This document shows positions 44,698 through 54,052 of a DNA stretch of 64,000 nt, piece by piece. Position 1 is the stretch's first letter; the number at the start of each line of letters is the position of its first letter. The notes under the pieces are model-generated. The model saw only the letters and a list, made by a program, of their open reading frames with translations, made no database searches and had not been told where the DNA came from. Made by a program: the position numbers and the translations under genes. Origin of the DNA: RH-AL1 sp964243435 (GTDB taxonomy: Bacteria > Pseudomonadota > Alphaproteobacteria > Rhizobiales > Beijerinckiaceae); the NCBI GenBank assembly GCA_964243435.1, contig CAXTFM010000004.1, forward strand, positions 7,664 through 71,663, given 5' to 3'.

Positions 44698-46130
44698 GGG
44701 TCGTCCTCGCCTTTCTCCTCAACGTCGCCTTCAACTTCGCCGTCGGTCTGCTGGTGGCCAAGTTCCTCGGTCCGGAGGAGTACGGACGATTCGCCCTCGC
44801 GCTGGCCACAGCCGTCGCTGTGCAGACCGCCTTCCTCGACTGGCTGCGGCTCGGCGCGACGCGCTTCTATTCCGAGCGCTCGCGCGGCGAGGACCCGGCG
44901 CTCAGGGCGACGCTCGACGTCGCCTTCGCGCTGATCACGGCGGGTGTCGCCGTCGGCACCACGCTGCTGTTCATGACGGGAGTGACCTTCCCACTGTCCC
45001 ACGGCCTGATCGCGCTGGCGCTCGGCGCGGCGGTCGCCAACGGGTTGTTCGACTTCAACACCGCCCTGGTCCGTTCGCGCTTCCACGACGGGCTGTACAT
45101 GAAGCTGGTCGTCGTCAAGAACCTGCTCGCCCTGCTGCTGACGGGGGGCGGCGCGTTTTATTTCGGGTCGGCGCGGATGGCGCTCATCGGCGGCATCGTC
45201 AGCCTGTCCGGCTCCGTCGCCGTGGCGCGCGCGGCGTTGAGCGACCCGGAAGCGCAGGTCCACCTCGCCCGTTTCGCGGTCGCGCGGTGGCTGCTGCGCT
45301 ACGCCGCGCCGATCGTCGCCTCCAACCTGCTCTACCTGTGCATCCCCCTCGCAAATCGCGCCCTGGTCGCCGTGCTTTACGGCTTCTCCGAATCGGGGCA
45401 GTTCTCGCTGGCCTTCGACATCGGCACCAAGGCGGTGCAGGCGATCGGCTCGACACTCGACGTGCTGCTGTTCCAGATCGCCGTCGCGGCCCACGACCGC
45501 CTGGGGTCGGAGCACGCCAAGCGACGTGTCGCCGACAACATGGCCATCGTGGTCGCCCTGCTCCTCCCGGCCTGCGCCGGCATTTGGCTGGTCATGCCGG
45601 GCATCCAGAGCCTGATCGTACCGGCACAATATCGCGGCCCCTTCGAACAGCTGCTGACGCTGATGATGCCCGGTCTGTTCTGCTTCGCCCTCATCCTTTA
45701 CGCCGTGAACCCGATCTTCCAGATCAGCAAGCGGACGGCACCCTTGATCGGCGCGGCGCTCGTCGGCTGCGCGGCCGACGCCGTCCTGCTCGCGGTGCTG
45801 CCACGCAGCGCCGATGCATCCAGTCTGGCGATCGCCCAGTCCGGCGCCTTTGCCGCCGCCCTCGTCGCGCTTCTCGCAATCGCCAGCGCGTCGAAACCGG
45901 CGTGGCCGGCACTCCGCGACCTCGGCGCCACCGTGCTGGCCACCGCGGCCATGACCGGGGCGTTGCTTCCCTTCCGCGCCCATGCGCCGAGCCTCGCCGT
46001 GCTGTGCCTCCAGGTCGGCACCGGCGTGGTCGTCTACGCGGGGCTGGTCGTGCTGTTCGACATCGCCGCGCTGCGGAGCCTGGTCGCCGCCCGGCTGCGC
46101 CCGGCCGTCACCCGCCTGCGGCCGAGCTGA
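44694..46130 (+). CDS. Polysaccharide flippase-like membrane protein (MATE/MVF superfamily)
   Basis: The 478-residue protein has about 12-14 hydrophobic segments. It starts with RVVLAFLLNVAFNFAVGLLV followed by KFLGPEEYGRFALALATAVA, the pattern of Wzx-type lipid-linked oligosaccharide flippases. It would move an undecaprenyl-linked glycan across the inner membrane. No glycosyltransferase cluster surrounds it. The ATG at 44694 has no good ribosome binding site and overlaps a short upstream frame. The 3' end overlaps the convergent prmA by 23 nt. Confidence 0.8.
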   Translation: MRVVLAFLLNVAFNFAVGLLVAKFLGPEEYGRFALALATAVAVQTAFLDWLRLGATRFYSERSRGEDPALRATLDVAFALITAGVAVGTTLLFMTGVTFPLSHGLIALALGAAVANGLFDFNTALVRSRFHDGLYMKLVVVKNLLALLLTGGGAFYFGSARMALIGGIVSLSGSVAVARAALSDPEAQVHLARFAVARWLLRYAAPIVASNLLYLCIPLANRALVAVLYGFSESGQFSLAFDIGTKAVQAIGSTLDVLLFQIAVAAHDRLGSEHAKRRVADNMAIVVALLLPACAGIWLVMPGIQSLIVPAQYRGPFEQLLTLMMPGLFCFALILYAVNPIFQISKRTAPLIGAALVGCAADAVLLAVLPRSADASSLAIAQSGAFAAALVALLAIASASKPAWPALRDLGATVLATAAMTGALLPFRAHAPSLAVLCLQVGTGVVVYAGLVVLFDIAALRSLVAARLRPAVTRLRPS

Positions 46131-47049
46131 ACGGGCGGCGCATCAGCAGCGTCGCCCAGCCCTCGAGATTGCGCTGCCCCGAGAGCACGAAGCCCTGCCG
46201 GCGATAGGCCGCGACAACGCCGGCGACATCCGACGCGAGAAGGCCCGACAGCACCACCTCGCCGCCGGGCGCGACGAGGGGCCTCAGCGGTCGCGCCAGC
46301 GCGCGGAGCGGGCGGGCCAGGATGTTGGCGAACACGAGGTCGAAGGGCGCCCCCGCGCGAAGCAGGGGATGCGCCGTGCCCACCGCACGCAGCGGACGCA
46401 CGTCGCGCCCGGCACGGTTGCGCTTGGCGTTCTCCCCGGCCGCGGCTACGGCGACCGGATCGATGTCGCCGGCCGCGACCGCGCGGCGAAAGCGCCGAGC
46501 CGCAGCGATGGCGAGGACGCCCGTTCCGGTCCCAATATCGAGGATGCGACGGGGCCGGCGGCGGCGCGCCACGGCGTTCAAAGCCGCAAGGCAACCCCGC
46601 GTCGTGCCGTGATGGCCGGTGCCGAAGGCGAGTGCCGCCTCAATCTCGATCCCGATGTCGCCCGTGCGCACGCGCGACCTGCCATGCGCCCCATGGACCA
46701 CGAAGCGCCCTTCGCGAACCGCTTCCAGTCCGTCCAGCGATGCGGCAACCCAATCACGCGTTTCGACGCGCCCGAAGGTGGCGGTCGCCGCGCAACCGTC
46801 GTCCGCCGCCGCCGCGATCAGGCGACGAACGGCATCCTCATCGGGCGCAAAACCGAAGTAGATTTCGACGTTCCATGGGCCGCCACCAATCCAGGACAGC
46901 GGATTGGCCGTCTTCTCGAAGGCCGCAGCCGCCGTCTCAGCAGGGTCGAAGCTTTCCACGACCAGATCGGCGATGCGCTTGGCGTCGATCTCGCCGCATT
47001 CAAGCCGCATCACGTGGGCGGCACCGTTCGGCGGCAAGCCTTCGAGCAT
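46108..47049 (-). CDS. prmA: Ribosomal protein L11 methyltransferase
   Basis: The 313-residue protein has the PrmA layout. The N-terminal substrate-binding domain is followed by IEAALAFGTGHHGTTRGCL, the SAM motif ILDIGTGTGVLAIAA, DIDPVAVAAAGENAKRN and FDLVFANILARPL. It trimethylates L11. It lies alone between a flippase (convergent, overlapping) and a small DUF2892 protein. Confidence 0.93.
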   Translation of the reverse strand: MLEGLPPNGAAHVMRLECGEIDAKRIADLVVESFDPAETAAAAFEKTANPLSWIGGGPWNVEIYFGFAPDEDAVRRLIAAAADDGCAATATFGRVETRDWVAASLDGLEAVREGRFVVHGAHGRSRVRTGDIGIEIEAALAFGTGHHGTTRGCLAALNAVARRRRPRRILDIGTGTGVLAIAAARRFRRAVAAGDIDPVAVAAAGENAKRNRAGRDVRPLRAVGTAHPLLRAGAPFDLVFANILARPLRALARPLRPLVAPGGEVVLSGLLASDVAGVVAAYRRQGFVLSGQRNLEGWATLLMRRPFSSAAGG

Positions 47050-47195
47050 GGCTGGCGTTCCAATAGGGGGGCGTGCCGGACACTGCGGTGCCGCCGCAGC
47101 ATGACGGCCGGCGCCTGATGAAATCGTTGGCGCGGCCTCGCTTCGGGCGAAGCGTCATTCTTCCAAAAGCTATGGGACCAACGCCTCCCGATGCG

Positions 47196-47450
47196 TTAGG
47201 ATTGACCGTGCGCCGGCGCCGCCGACCTCGGGTCGCCCTTGTTCAGCGATGCCTTGACGACACAAAAGCCGGTCGCGCCGCGATAGGCGAGGTAGGAACC
47301 GGTTGCCAAAGTCAGCATGCTGAAGAAAACGTTGGACCGGGGCTGGGCCGCGGCGGACGCGAAGCCGAGCCCGAGCAGCACCGACGCGAGTCGTTCGCCG
47401 CTGGACAGGTGGGGATCGGCATTGGTGTACCGTGACAGGTCGAACGCCAT
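47196..47450 (-). CDS. DUF2892-like small membrane protein
   Basis: The 84-residue protein starts at ATG 47450 with GGAGG 5-6 nt upstream. Two hydrophobic segments (LASVLLGLGFASAAA and SMLTLATGSYLAYRGATGF) match the DUF2892/YgaP-type membrane domain pattern. The C-terminal tail is short and polar. It is divergent from the bacteriophytochrome gene with 168 nt between them. The function is unknown. Confidence 0.7.
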   Translation of the reverse strand: MAFDLSRYTNADPHLSSGERLASVLLGLGFASAAAQPRSNVFFSMLTLATGSYLAYRGATGFCVVKASLNKGDPRSAAPAHGQS

Positions 47451-47618
47451 CTCATCCTCCACGTGCGTTGCGGGGCGCGAACTATACCGGCACCGGCGAA
47501 GTTCCAGCGATACCCAATCGATCGGTGGCATTGCGAGGTCGGGCGGTCTGACGTTGGAACGCGTCCACGGACGCCCGGACCGGAAGCGCCCGCCATCGGC
47601 GGTTGTTGCAAAGTCGTG

Positions 47619-50192
47619 ATGGCGGAAGGCGGAACCTTGGATCAAATCAGCGGCGGGGGGGAGGTTCACGCCCCTCGGGAACTGAGCGAGTGCGATCGGG
47701 AGCCGGTTCACATCCCCGGCACCATTCAGCCTTTCGGAACCCTTGTCGCCTTCGCGTTACCGACTTGGACGATCGCTCACGTGTCGGCGGACGCGCCGGG
47801 CCTGTTTGGCGTTGCTTCGATCGACGGGCTGATCGGTGCGCCGATGGGAACCGTGTTCGCGGCCAAGATCATCCACGATCTTCGCAACACCTTCCAGGCG
47901 GCGATGATTTCCTGTCAGCCGGAACGCCTCGTCGGCGTCCCGGTCGGCGGAGCGGGTGAACTCTACGACATTCTCATCCATGCCTCGGGGCAATTGGCGA
48001 TCGCGGAATGTATCCCCGTAGCCGGTGCCGACACATCCCGTGCGGATGCGGCGATGCTGGTGAAGACCATCATCGACCGCCTGCGGCGCACCGCGACGTT
48101 TTCTGCCTTCCTGACGTCCGCCGCCCGCCAGTTGCGTGCGGTGACCGGCTTCGACCGCGTCATGATCTACAGGTTCTTGGAGGACGACAGCGGCAAGGTG
48201 GTCGCCGAGGCTGTGCGATCGGGCATGACGCCGTTCCTTGACCTGCACTATCCCGCGACGGATATCCCGGCGCAGTCGCGCGCGCTGTTCATGCGGCAAT
48301 GGATCCGCATGATCGCCGACGTTGAAACGGCGCAGGTGGCGATCGTTCCGGCCCTGGGCGCGAAGCAGACGCCCGTCGACCTCAGCCAGTCGACGCTGCG
48401 CAGCTCGTCCCCGATCCACCTGGAATACCTGCGCAACATGGGCGTGCGCGCGTCGCTCACCGTATCCATCATGAACGACGACCGGTTGTGGGGATTGATC
48501 GCCTGCCATCATGAAACCGCGCGTCGCGTGTCCACCTCGACGGGCGCCGCCGTCGAACTGTTCGCCCAGGTGTTCTCCACCCAGATCGAGGCCAAGCAGC
48601 AGAAGGACGAAGTCGCTTATGCGACCAAGGCGCGCGAGGTGCACGACGCGCTGATCGCCGGCATGCAGCCGGAGGAGACCATCTTTCAAAACCTGTCGGG
48701 TTTCAGCGGCCTCCTTCGCGAAATGATCCCTTGCGACGGCGTCGGCGTGTGGAGCGACGGTCGCTTCGAGGGCGAGGGCGTGGTCCCTCCCGCCGAGGCG
48801 GTCGCGGAACTGATCCGTTTCCTCAACGGCAAGCACGCCGACCGCTGCTTCGCAACGGACGCGCTCGGCAGGCTGCTGCCCGACGCGATGGGCTACGCCG
48901 ACCGCGTCAGCGGCCTCGTCGCCATCCCGTTCTCGCGCGCGCCGAGGGACTTTATCCTGCTTTTTCGCCGCGAGATCGTGCAAACCGTCAAGTGGGGCGG
49001 CGACCCGAACAAGGCGGTGCAGCGCGACGGATCGGCCCAACGCCTGACGCCGCGCGCGAGCTTCGATGCCTGGCAGGAGACGGTCAAGGGCCGCTCCCTG
49101 GTCTGGCGGCGGGCGGAACTCGATATCGCGGAATCGCTTCGGGTGTCGCTGCTCGACGTGATCCTGCGCCGCGCCGACCTGATCGACCGCGAGCGGCGCA
49201 TCGCACAGGAAAGCCAGCTCCTCATTGTGGCGGAGCTGAACCATCGCGTGAAGAATGTGCTGGCCGTGATCCGCTCGCTGGTGCGCCAAAGCCAGCAGAG
49301 CGCTTCCTCGCTCGATACGTTCACCGCCGACCTCCAGGCGCGCATCCACGCGCTGTCGCTCGCCCACGACCAGCTGACGCAGGCGCATTGGAAGGCGGCA
49401 CCGCTGCGCGGACTGATCGAGGCGGAGGCCCAGGCCTGGACCGAGGCGAACGACGCGCGTCTCGTACTGTCGGGGCCACCGGTGATGGTCGAGGCACGCG
49501 CCTACCAGTCCATCGCGCTGGTGCTGCACGAGCTGATGACCAACGCCGCCAAGTACGGCGCTCTCAGCGTCAAGAACGGCTGCCTCACCATCGATTGGTC
49601 GCTGGAAAAGACGGGAGACCTTTGTCTCGTTTGGCGCGAGCGCAACGGCCCGCCCGTCGCGCCGCCGCGGCGGCGCGGCTTCGGGTCCATCGTCGTCGAG
49701 CAGTCGATTCCCTTCGAGCTTCGGGGCGAGGCGCGCATCGCCTATGATCCCGAGGGCGTCAGCGCGCATTTCCGCATCCCCTACGACTTCGTCCAGCGCG
49801 GCAACGTCGAGCCGACGCGTCGCGAGTTGCCGCCGGTGCGGCGCGCCGATCTCACCGGCAAGAACCTGCTGCTCGTCGAGGACAGCATGATGATCGCGCT
49901 CGACGCCCAGACCATGCTGCAAAACTGTGGGGCCGAGGTCGAGCTTGCAGCGACGGCGAGCGATGCCCGGCGCGCCATCAAGCTCAACACGTTCGACGCC
50001 GCGATCCTCGACGTCAACCTGTACACGGAAACGAGCTTCCCCATTGCCGAGGACCTGCTGGCGCGGAAAATCCCGTTCGTCTTCGCAACCGGCTACGGGG
50101 AAACCGTGGTCGTGCCCGAGCGCTTCAAACACGTCCACGTCATCTCGAAACCCTATGTCGAGGACGCGCTGCGCGCCGCCCTCGCCGCCTGA
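47619..50192 (+). CDS. bphP: Bacteriophytochrome hybrid sensor kinase (PAS-GAF-PHY-HWE kinase-REC)
   Basis: The 857-residue photoreceptor has the biliverdin-binding Cys at about residue 25 (LSECDREPVHIPGTIQPFG). PAS and GAF follow (LHYPATDIPAQSRALF, HLEYLRNMGVRASLTVSI, ACHHETARRV), then a PHY domain whose tongue carries PRASFDAWQ. The HWE-family kinase has its His at about residue 542 in AELNHRVKNVLAVIRSLVRQ. A C-terminal receiver (LLLVEDSMMIALDAQT) has its phospho-acceptor Asp at about 798 in AAILDVNLY. It should sense red/far-red light. Photosynthesis genes lie 10 kb away. The ATG at 47619 has no clear ribosome binding site. Confidence 0.95.
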   Translation: MAEGGTLDQISGGGEVHAPRELSECDREPVHIPGTIQPFGTLVAFALPTWTIAHVSADAPGLFGVASIDGLIGAPMGTVFAAKIIHDLRNTFQAAMISCQPERLVGVPVGGAGELYDILIHASGQLAIAECIPVAGADTSRADAAMLVKTIIDRLRRTATFSAFLTSAARQLRAVTGFDRVMIYRFLEDDSGKVVAEAVRSGMTPFLDLHYPATDIPAQSRALFMRQWIRMIADVETAQVAIVPALGAKQTPVDLSQSTLRSSSPIHLEYLRNMGVRASLTVSIMNDDRLWGLIACHHETARRVSTSTGAAVELFAQVFSTQIEAKQQKDEVAYATKAREVHDALIAGMQPEETIFQNLSGFSGLLREMIPCDGVGVWSDGRFEGEGVVPPAEAVAELIRFLNGKHADRCFATDALGRLLPDAMGYADRVSGLVAIPFSRAPRDFILLFRREIVQTVKWGGDPNKAVQRDGSAQRLTPRASFDAWQETVKGRSLVWRRAELDIAESLRVSLLDVILRRADLIDRERRIAQESQLLIVAELNHRVKNVLAVIRSLVRQSQQSASSLDTFTADLQARIHALSLAHDQLTQAHWKAAPLRGLIEAEAQAWTEANDARLVLSGPPVMVEARAYQSIALVLHELMTNAAKYGALSVKNGCLTIDWSLEKTGDLCLVWRERNGPPVAPPRRRGFGSIVVEQSIPFELRGEARIAYDPEGVSAHFRIPYDFVQRGNVEPTRRELPPVRRADLTGKNLLLVEDSMMIALDAQTMLQNCGAEVELAATASDARRAIKLNTFDAAILDVNLYTETSFPIAEDLLARKIPFVFATGYGETVVVPERFKHVHVISKPYVEDALRAALAA

Positions 50193-50224
50193 ACCTGCTT
50201 CGTCCGTTCCGCCGAGGTCATCCC

Positions 50225-50545
50225 ATGATCAAGCCGTCGCTTTTCGCCATCTGCCTGGCCGCCCTTGCGACCAGCGCGCTAGCGCAAGACGTCGTCGAGT
50301 TCGATCCCGGCGACACCGTCCTCGTCGAACGATATGTCCGCGAAATCCCCGAACCGCCGCCGGTGATCGAGGAACATCTGACCCTGCGTCCCGGGAGCGT
50401 CATTCCTGAAGGCGTGCTGCTGCGCCGTTTCGTCGGGCAACCCCGGCTTGAGCGTTACGCCTACTTCCTTTCGGTCGATGGCAAGATCGTGATGGCGGAC
50501 CCGCTCACCCGCGTGGTGGTCCGCATCCTCGACGCAAAAGGCTGA
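50225..50545 (+). CDS. DUF1236-like periplasmic protein
   Basis: The 106-residue protein has a signal peptide (MIKPSLFAICLAALATSALA, cut before QDVVEF). Its DUF1236-like segment runs from RYVREIPEPPPVIEEHLTLR to YFLSVDGKIVMADPLTRVVV. The function of the family is unknown. It follows the phytochrome gene by 32 nt on the same strand, with GAGG before its ATG, so it may share its transcript. Confidence 0.8.
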   Translation: MIKPSLFAICLAALATSALAQDVVEFDPGDTVLVERYVREIPEPPPVIEEHLTLRPGSVIPEGVLLRRFVGQPRLERYAYFLSVDGKIVMADPLTRVVVRILDAKG

Positions 50546-50813
50546 GGCGGACGCGGCGCGGGATTTGGGCGCTGGCGAGACTGGCGATGGCGAGTTGCAA
50601 AGGCAGCAGCCGACCGATCAACAGCGGCGCCTGCTCCGCCGCCCTGACGATGAATGCTGCGGCATCGCGAGGAACACACGCAGGCCAGCTCCTGATCGCC
50701 ATCGTGCGCCTGGAATGCGCTTCAGCGTTGGATAGATCGGGACCCTAGTGCGTCGCGCCTTGCGCGGGTCCGAGGCAACCGCAAGATGACACCCGCGGCG
50801 CGGGATGATTTCC

Positions 50814-51206
50814 ATGGCAAAAAAGGAAACAACGAAAAAGGACCTCGCAGCGAAAAGCGCCGCTAAGAAAGCCGTGGCGAAGAAGGTTGCCGCGGACCCG
50901 CCTGCCGGCACCGCGAAGAAGGCCGCCTCGGTAGTTTTGACCAGCACGGATATCGCGGATCATCTGGCGTCGACATTCGACATCCCGAAATCACACGCCA
51001 AGATCTACCTCGACGAGGCGGTCGCACTGATCAACAAGCATTTGAAGAAGGGCGCGCGCATCCGCATGTCCGGCCTGGGCGTCTTCGAGGTGAAGAAGCG
51101 TGCCGCTCGCAAGGCCCTCGACTCCACGACGGGCGACGCAGTCAAGCTGAAGGCAGGCAAGCGAGTGGTGTTCACCGCGGCGCGCGATCTTAAGTCCAAA
51201 TTGTAG
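50814..51206 (+). CDS. HU/IHF-family protein with lysine-rich N-terminal tail
   Basis: The protein of about 130 residues has a Lys/Ala-rich N-terminal tail of about 42 residues (KKETTKKDLAAKSAAKKAVA, histone H1-like). An HU-type domain follows: LTSTDIADHLASTFDIPKSH, ALINKHLKKGARIRMSGLGV and LKAGKRVVFTAARDLKSKL. The DNA-bending loop, which in HU has a proline intercalated into DNA, reads AARKALDSTTGD and lacks that proline. It probably binds DNA differently from HU. An ATG 9 nt upstream is an alternative start. Confidence 0.85.
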   Translation: MAKKETTKKDLAAKSAAKKAVAKKVAADPPAGTAKKAASVVLTSTDIADHLASTFDIPKSHAKIYLDEAVALINKHLKKGARIRMSGLGVFEVKKRAARKALDSTTGDAVKLKAGKRVVFTAARDLKSKL

Positions 51207-51552
51207 CGAGTCCTCGCGCCGCTTCGCCGGCAGGCAAGCTGTGACCGGCGGCGGCCGACTTTCCCGCCGCCTGCTCGCCATCCCGATTGCGATGATAGGT
51301 GGATGGCTTCCGCGGGTGTTGCACGGCGCGACGCAGGTCGGGATCGACGCTGCGCCTCAGCCTGTTAACCACGATGTCAAACTAGACAGTAATTGCAGCG
51401 GACGGGTTGTCGCTTTCCTTGCCTCGCCGAACGCGGCAGCCTACGAGACTCGCTGCGAAGCCGGGTTGGCTCGCTGGCGGGGCGGTGAGCAATCACGAAC
51501 CAAGCGCCGGGCGGTCGGATGCCGTGCATGGCGTCAGGTGTCGAGGGAAGCG
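51207..51552. other. Intergenic stretch upstream of the MarR-like gene
   Basis: About 345 nt with a somewhat AT-richer patch near 51361-51400 that could hold a promoter. No gene or RNA is recognised. Confidence 0.4.
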
Positions 51553-52287
51553 ATGGGCAGGACCGGACGCGGACGGGATACGACACGTGACGTCCCGGCC
51601 GGGAGGCAGACCGGCGTGGCTGACCGCGATCCACCCGCCAAACCGGAACTCGCCAACTTGGCATCGGTCAAGCGTACGAACTCGACATCCGGCGAGACGC
51701 GGCGAGAGGGCGAAGCGGTTCGTGTTGCCCGCGCGGGTAAGGCTGCGCTAACCCGACGAGCGAGGACGCAGCCTGCCGGACCGGCCAGCGCCATCGGCAA
51801 GGCGACCAAGTCGGCCGGCAGGATGCTGCCCGCGTCCGGCGGCGAGGTCACGCTCGGCTATCTCGGTGACTTCGTCAGCTTCCACCTGCGCCTCGCGCAG
51901 GACGCGTCCTATCGCGTGTTCGCTCGGAGAAGGGATAAGGATTTGGCGAAGCCGGGGCGCTTTCCCGCGCTTGCCATTATCCATCTCAATCCCGGTATTT
52001 CGCAAAGCGCGCTCGGGCGTGCGATCGCGCGGGACAAGTCGACGGTCAGTCCGCTCATCAAGGACTTGCAGGAGAACGGCTTCATCAACAGGAAGCCGTC
52101 GACGCACGACCGGCGCAGCGTCACGTTGGCCCTGACCAAGAAGGGCGAGCGGACCTTGAACAAGCTGCACGCCCGCGCCGCGGAGCACGAGGGCGAGCTT
52201 GATCGCCTGCTCGGTTCATCGAAGGCACGTCTGATGGCCATGCTGGACAAGATCGCCCGCGGCATGGCGCTGCAAGCACAAACGTAG
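51553..52287 (+). CDS. MarR-type regulator with basic N-terminal extension
   Basis: The protein of about 244 residues has a winged helix of the MarR type in its C-terminal half: PALAIIHLNPGISQSALGRA, ARDKSTVSPLIKDLQENGFI and KPSTHDRRSVTLALTKKGER. The first 95 or so residues are disordered, Arg/Lys/Ala-rich and unlike normal MarR proteins (about 150 residues). GAGGGAAG precedes the ATG at 51553. An internal ATG at 51823 would give a normal MarR but lacks a usable ribosome binding site. Target genes are unknown. Confidence 0.8.
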   Translation: MGRTGRGRDTTRDVPAGRQTGVADRDPPAKPELANLASVKRTNSTSGETRREGEAVRVARAGKAALTRRARTQPAGPASAIGKATKSAGRMLPASGGEVTLGYLGDFVSFHLRLAQDASYRVFARRRDKDLAKPGRFPALAIIHLNPGISQSALGRAIARDKSTVSPLIKDLQENGFINRKPSTHDRRSVTLALTKKGERTLNKLHARAAEHEGELDRLLGSSKARLMAMLDKIARGMALQAQT

Positions 52288-52332
52288 GAGGACGCGCTGG
52301 CGGATGTGACCGGCGCGCAGCTCCATCCTCGC

Positions 52333-53838
52333 TTAATCGTGGGCCGGCAGCCGATCCTCGTCGGCGAGGTTCGAGAACCGCGTGTACTCGCCCTCGAAGG
52401 CGAGTTGCACCGTTCCCGTCGGTCCGTGGCGTTGCTTGCCGATGATGACCTCGGCCTTGCCGTGCGCCCTATCCATCTCGTCCTGCCAGGTGATCATCTC
52501 CGGCGAGCCGTCGCGCGGCATCTTCCCCTTGAGGTAGTACTCCTCGCGGTACACGAACATCACGACGTCGGCGTCCTGTTCGATCGAGCCGGATTCGCGC
52601 AGGTCGGAGAGTTGTGGACGCTTGTCGTCGCGCGACTCGACCTGCCGCGACAGCTGGGACAGGGCGATCACGGGCACGGCCAGCTCCTTCGCCAGCGCCT
52701 TCAGTCCGGTGGTGATCTCGGTAAGTTCCTGTACGCGGTTGTCGCCCTTCGACTTCGACCCGGACAGGAGCTGGAGATAGTCGACCACCAGCACGTCGAG
52801 CCCGCGCTGGCGCTTGAGGCGGCGGGCGCGGGCGACGAGCTGCGCGATGGAGATGCCGCCGGTGTGGTCGATGAAGAAGGGCACCTGCTGCATGTCGCGC
52901 GCCGCTTCCGCGATGCGATGGAACTCAAGCTCGGTGATGTCGCCGCGGCGGATCTTGTAGGATGGCACCTGCGCCTGTTCGGCGATGATGCGGGTCGCGA
53001 GCTGCTCGGATGACATTTCAAGCGAAAAGAAACCGATGATGCCGCCGTTCACCGTCTCGTGCGCCCCGTCGGGCTTCTGGCGGAATTCATAGGCCTTGGC
53101 GATGTTGAAGGCGATATTGGTGGCGAGCGCGGTCTTGCCCATCCCGGGCCGACCGGCGACGATCACCAGGTCGGATTTCTGCAGCCCGCCGAGCTTGGCG
53201 TCGAGTTCGAGCATGCCGGTCGACACGCCGCTGAGGCCGCCGTCGCGCTCGTAGGCGGCGGCCGCCATGTCGACGGCTGCCGTGAGCGCGTCGGTGAAGC
53301 GCTGGAAGCCGCCGTCGTAGCGGCCCGACTCGGCGATGGAATACAGTTTGCGCTCGGCATCCTCGATCTGCTCGCGCGGGCTGACGTCGACGGGCGCGTC
53401 ATATGCGCCGTTCACGATGTCCTCGCCGATCAGGATCAGGTCGCGGCGCACCGCGAGGTCGTAGATGGTGCGGCCGTAATCCTCGGCGTTGATGATGGCG
53501 GTCGCTTCCGCCGCGAGCCGGGCGAGGTATTGCGGGATCGTCATGCCGCCGATGTCGGTGTCGCCGAGGAATGTCTTCAGCGTCACCGGCGTCGCGACCT
53601 TGCCGGCGCGGATGAGTTGCGACGCCACGTCGAATGTGCGCCGGTGCAATTCCTCCGAGAAATGCTCGGGCTTGAGGAAGTCCGACACGCGGTCGAAGGC
53701 GTCGTTGTTGATGAGAATGGCGCCGAGCAGCGCCTGCTCCGCCTCGATGTTATGCGGGGCGACGCGAAAGGCCGCGGTCTGCGACGTATGGCGGGCGAGG
53801 GGCGACACCTGCCCGCCCGCGTGGTCCATGAGAGTCAT
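52333..53838 (-). CDS. dnaB: Replicative DNA helicase
   Basis: The 501-residue helicase has the N-terminal DnaG-interacting domain (PHNIEAEQALLGAILINNDA). The RecA-like domain has Walker A VAGRPGMGKTALA, Walker B VLVVDYLQLLSG and SLEMSSEQL. No intein is present and length is standard. The ATG at 53838 or 53829 is the likely start. It follows rplI at the end of the rpsF cluster, a standard alphaproteobacterial order, and converges with the MarR-type gene 45 nt away. Confidence 0.97.
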   Translation of the reverse strand: MTLMDHAGGQVSPLARHTSQTAAFRVAPHNIEAEQALLGAILINNDAFDRVSDFLKPEHFSEELHRRTFDVASQLIRAGKVATPVTLKTFLGDTDIGGMTIPQYLARLAAEATAIINAEDYGRTIYDLAVRRDLILIGEDIVNGAYDAPVDVSPREQIEDAERKLYSIAESGRYDGGFQRFTDALTAAVDMAAAAYERDGGLSGVSTGMLELDAKLGGLQKSDLVIVAGRPGMGKTALATNIAFNIAKAYEFRQKPDGAHETVNGGIIGFFSLEMSSEQLATRIIAEQAQVPSYKIRRGDITELEFHRIAEAARDMQQVPFFIDHTGGISIAQLVARARRLKRQRGLDVLVVDYLQLLSGSKSKGDNRVQELTEITTGLKALAKELAVPVIALSQLSRQVESRDDKRPQLSDLRESGSIEQDADVVMFVYREEYYLKGKMPRDGSPEMITWQDEMDRAHGKAEVIIGKQRHGPTGTVQLAFEGEYTRFSNLADEDRLPAHD

Positions 53839-54052
53839 GCCGAACACGATGCTGGAGTGCGTTGCATAAGCCGGAAGCGGCACGGATCGGCGCGCCGCCG
53901 TCTTGCATTCTTCGCACGGGACGACATTACCGACAACGCGCGCTTACGCGCGGCCGACGTCGAGACAGCCGCGCCGTCGTGGATCGCGGGCTTGATCGTA
54001 GGGACCGGCGATGTCCCTTCGCCGGTCCAGGTCACGGCGAGAAAGCGACCGT

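Noticed and set aside
44493..45983. Minus-strand open frame of 496 codons over the flippase
   Set aside because: Highly charged, repetitive composition typical of antisense to hydrophobic coding sequence.
47757..50138. Minus-strand open frame of 793 codons over the bacteriophytochrome
   Set aside because: The plus-strand gene has all phytochrome motifs; this frame is an antisense shadow.
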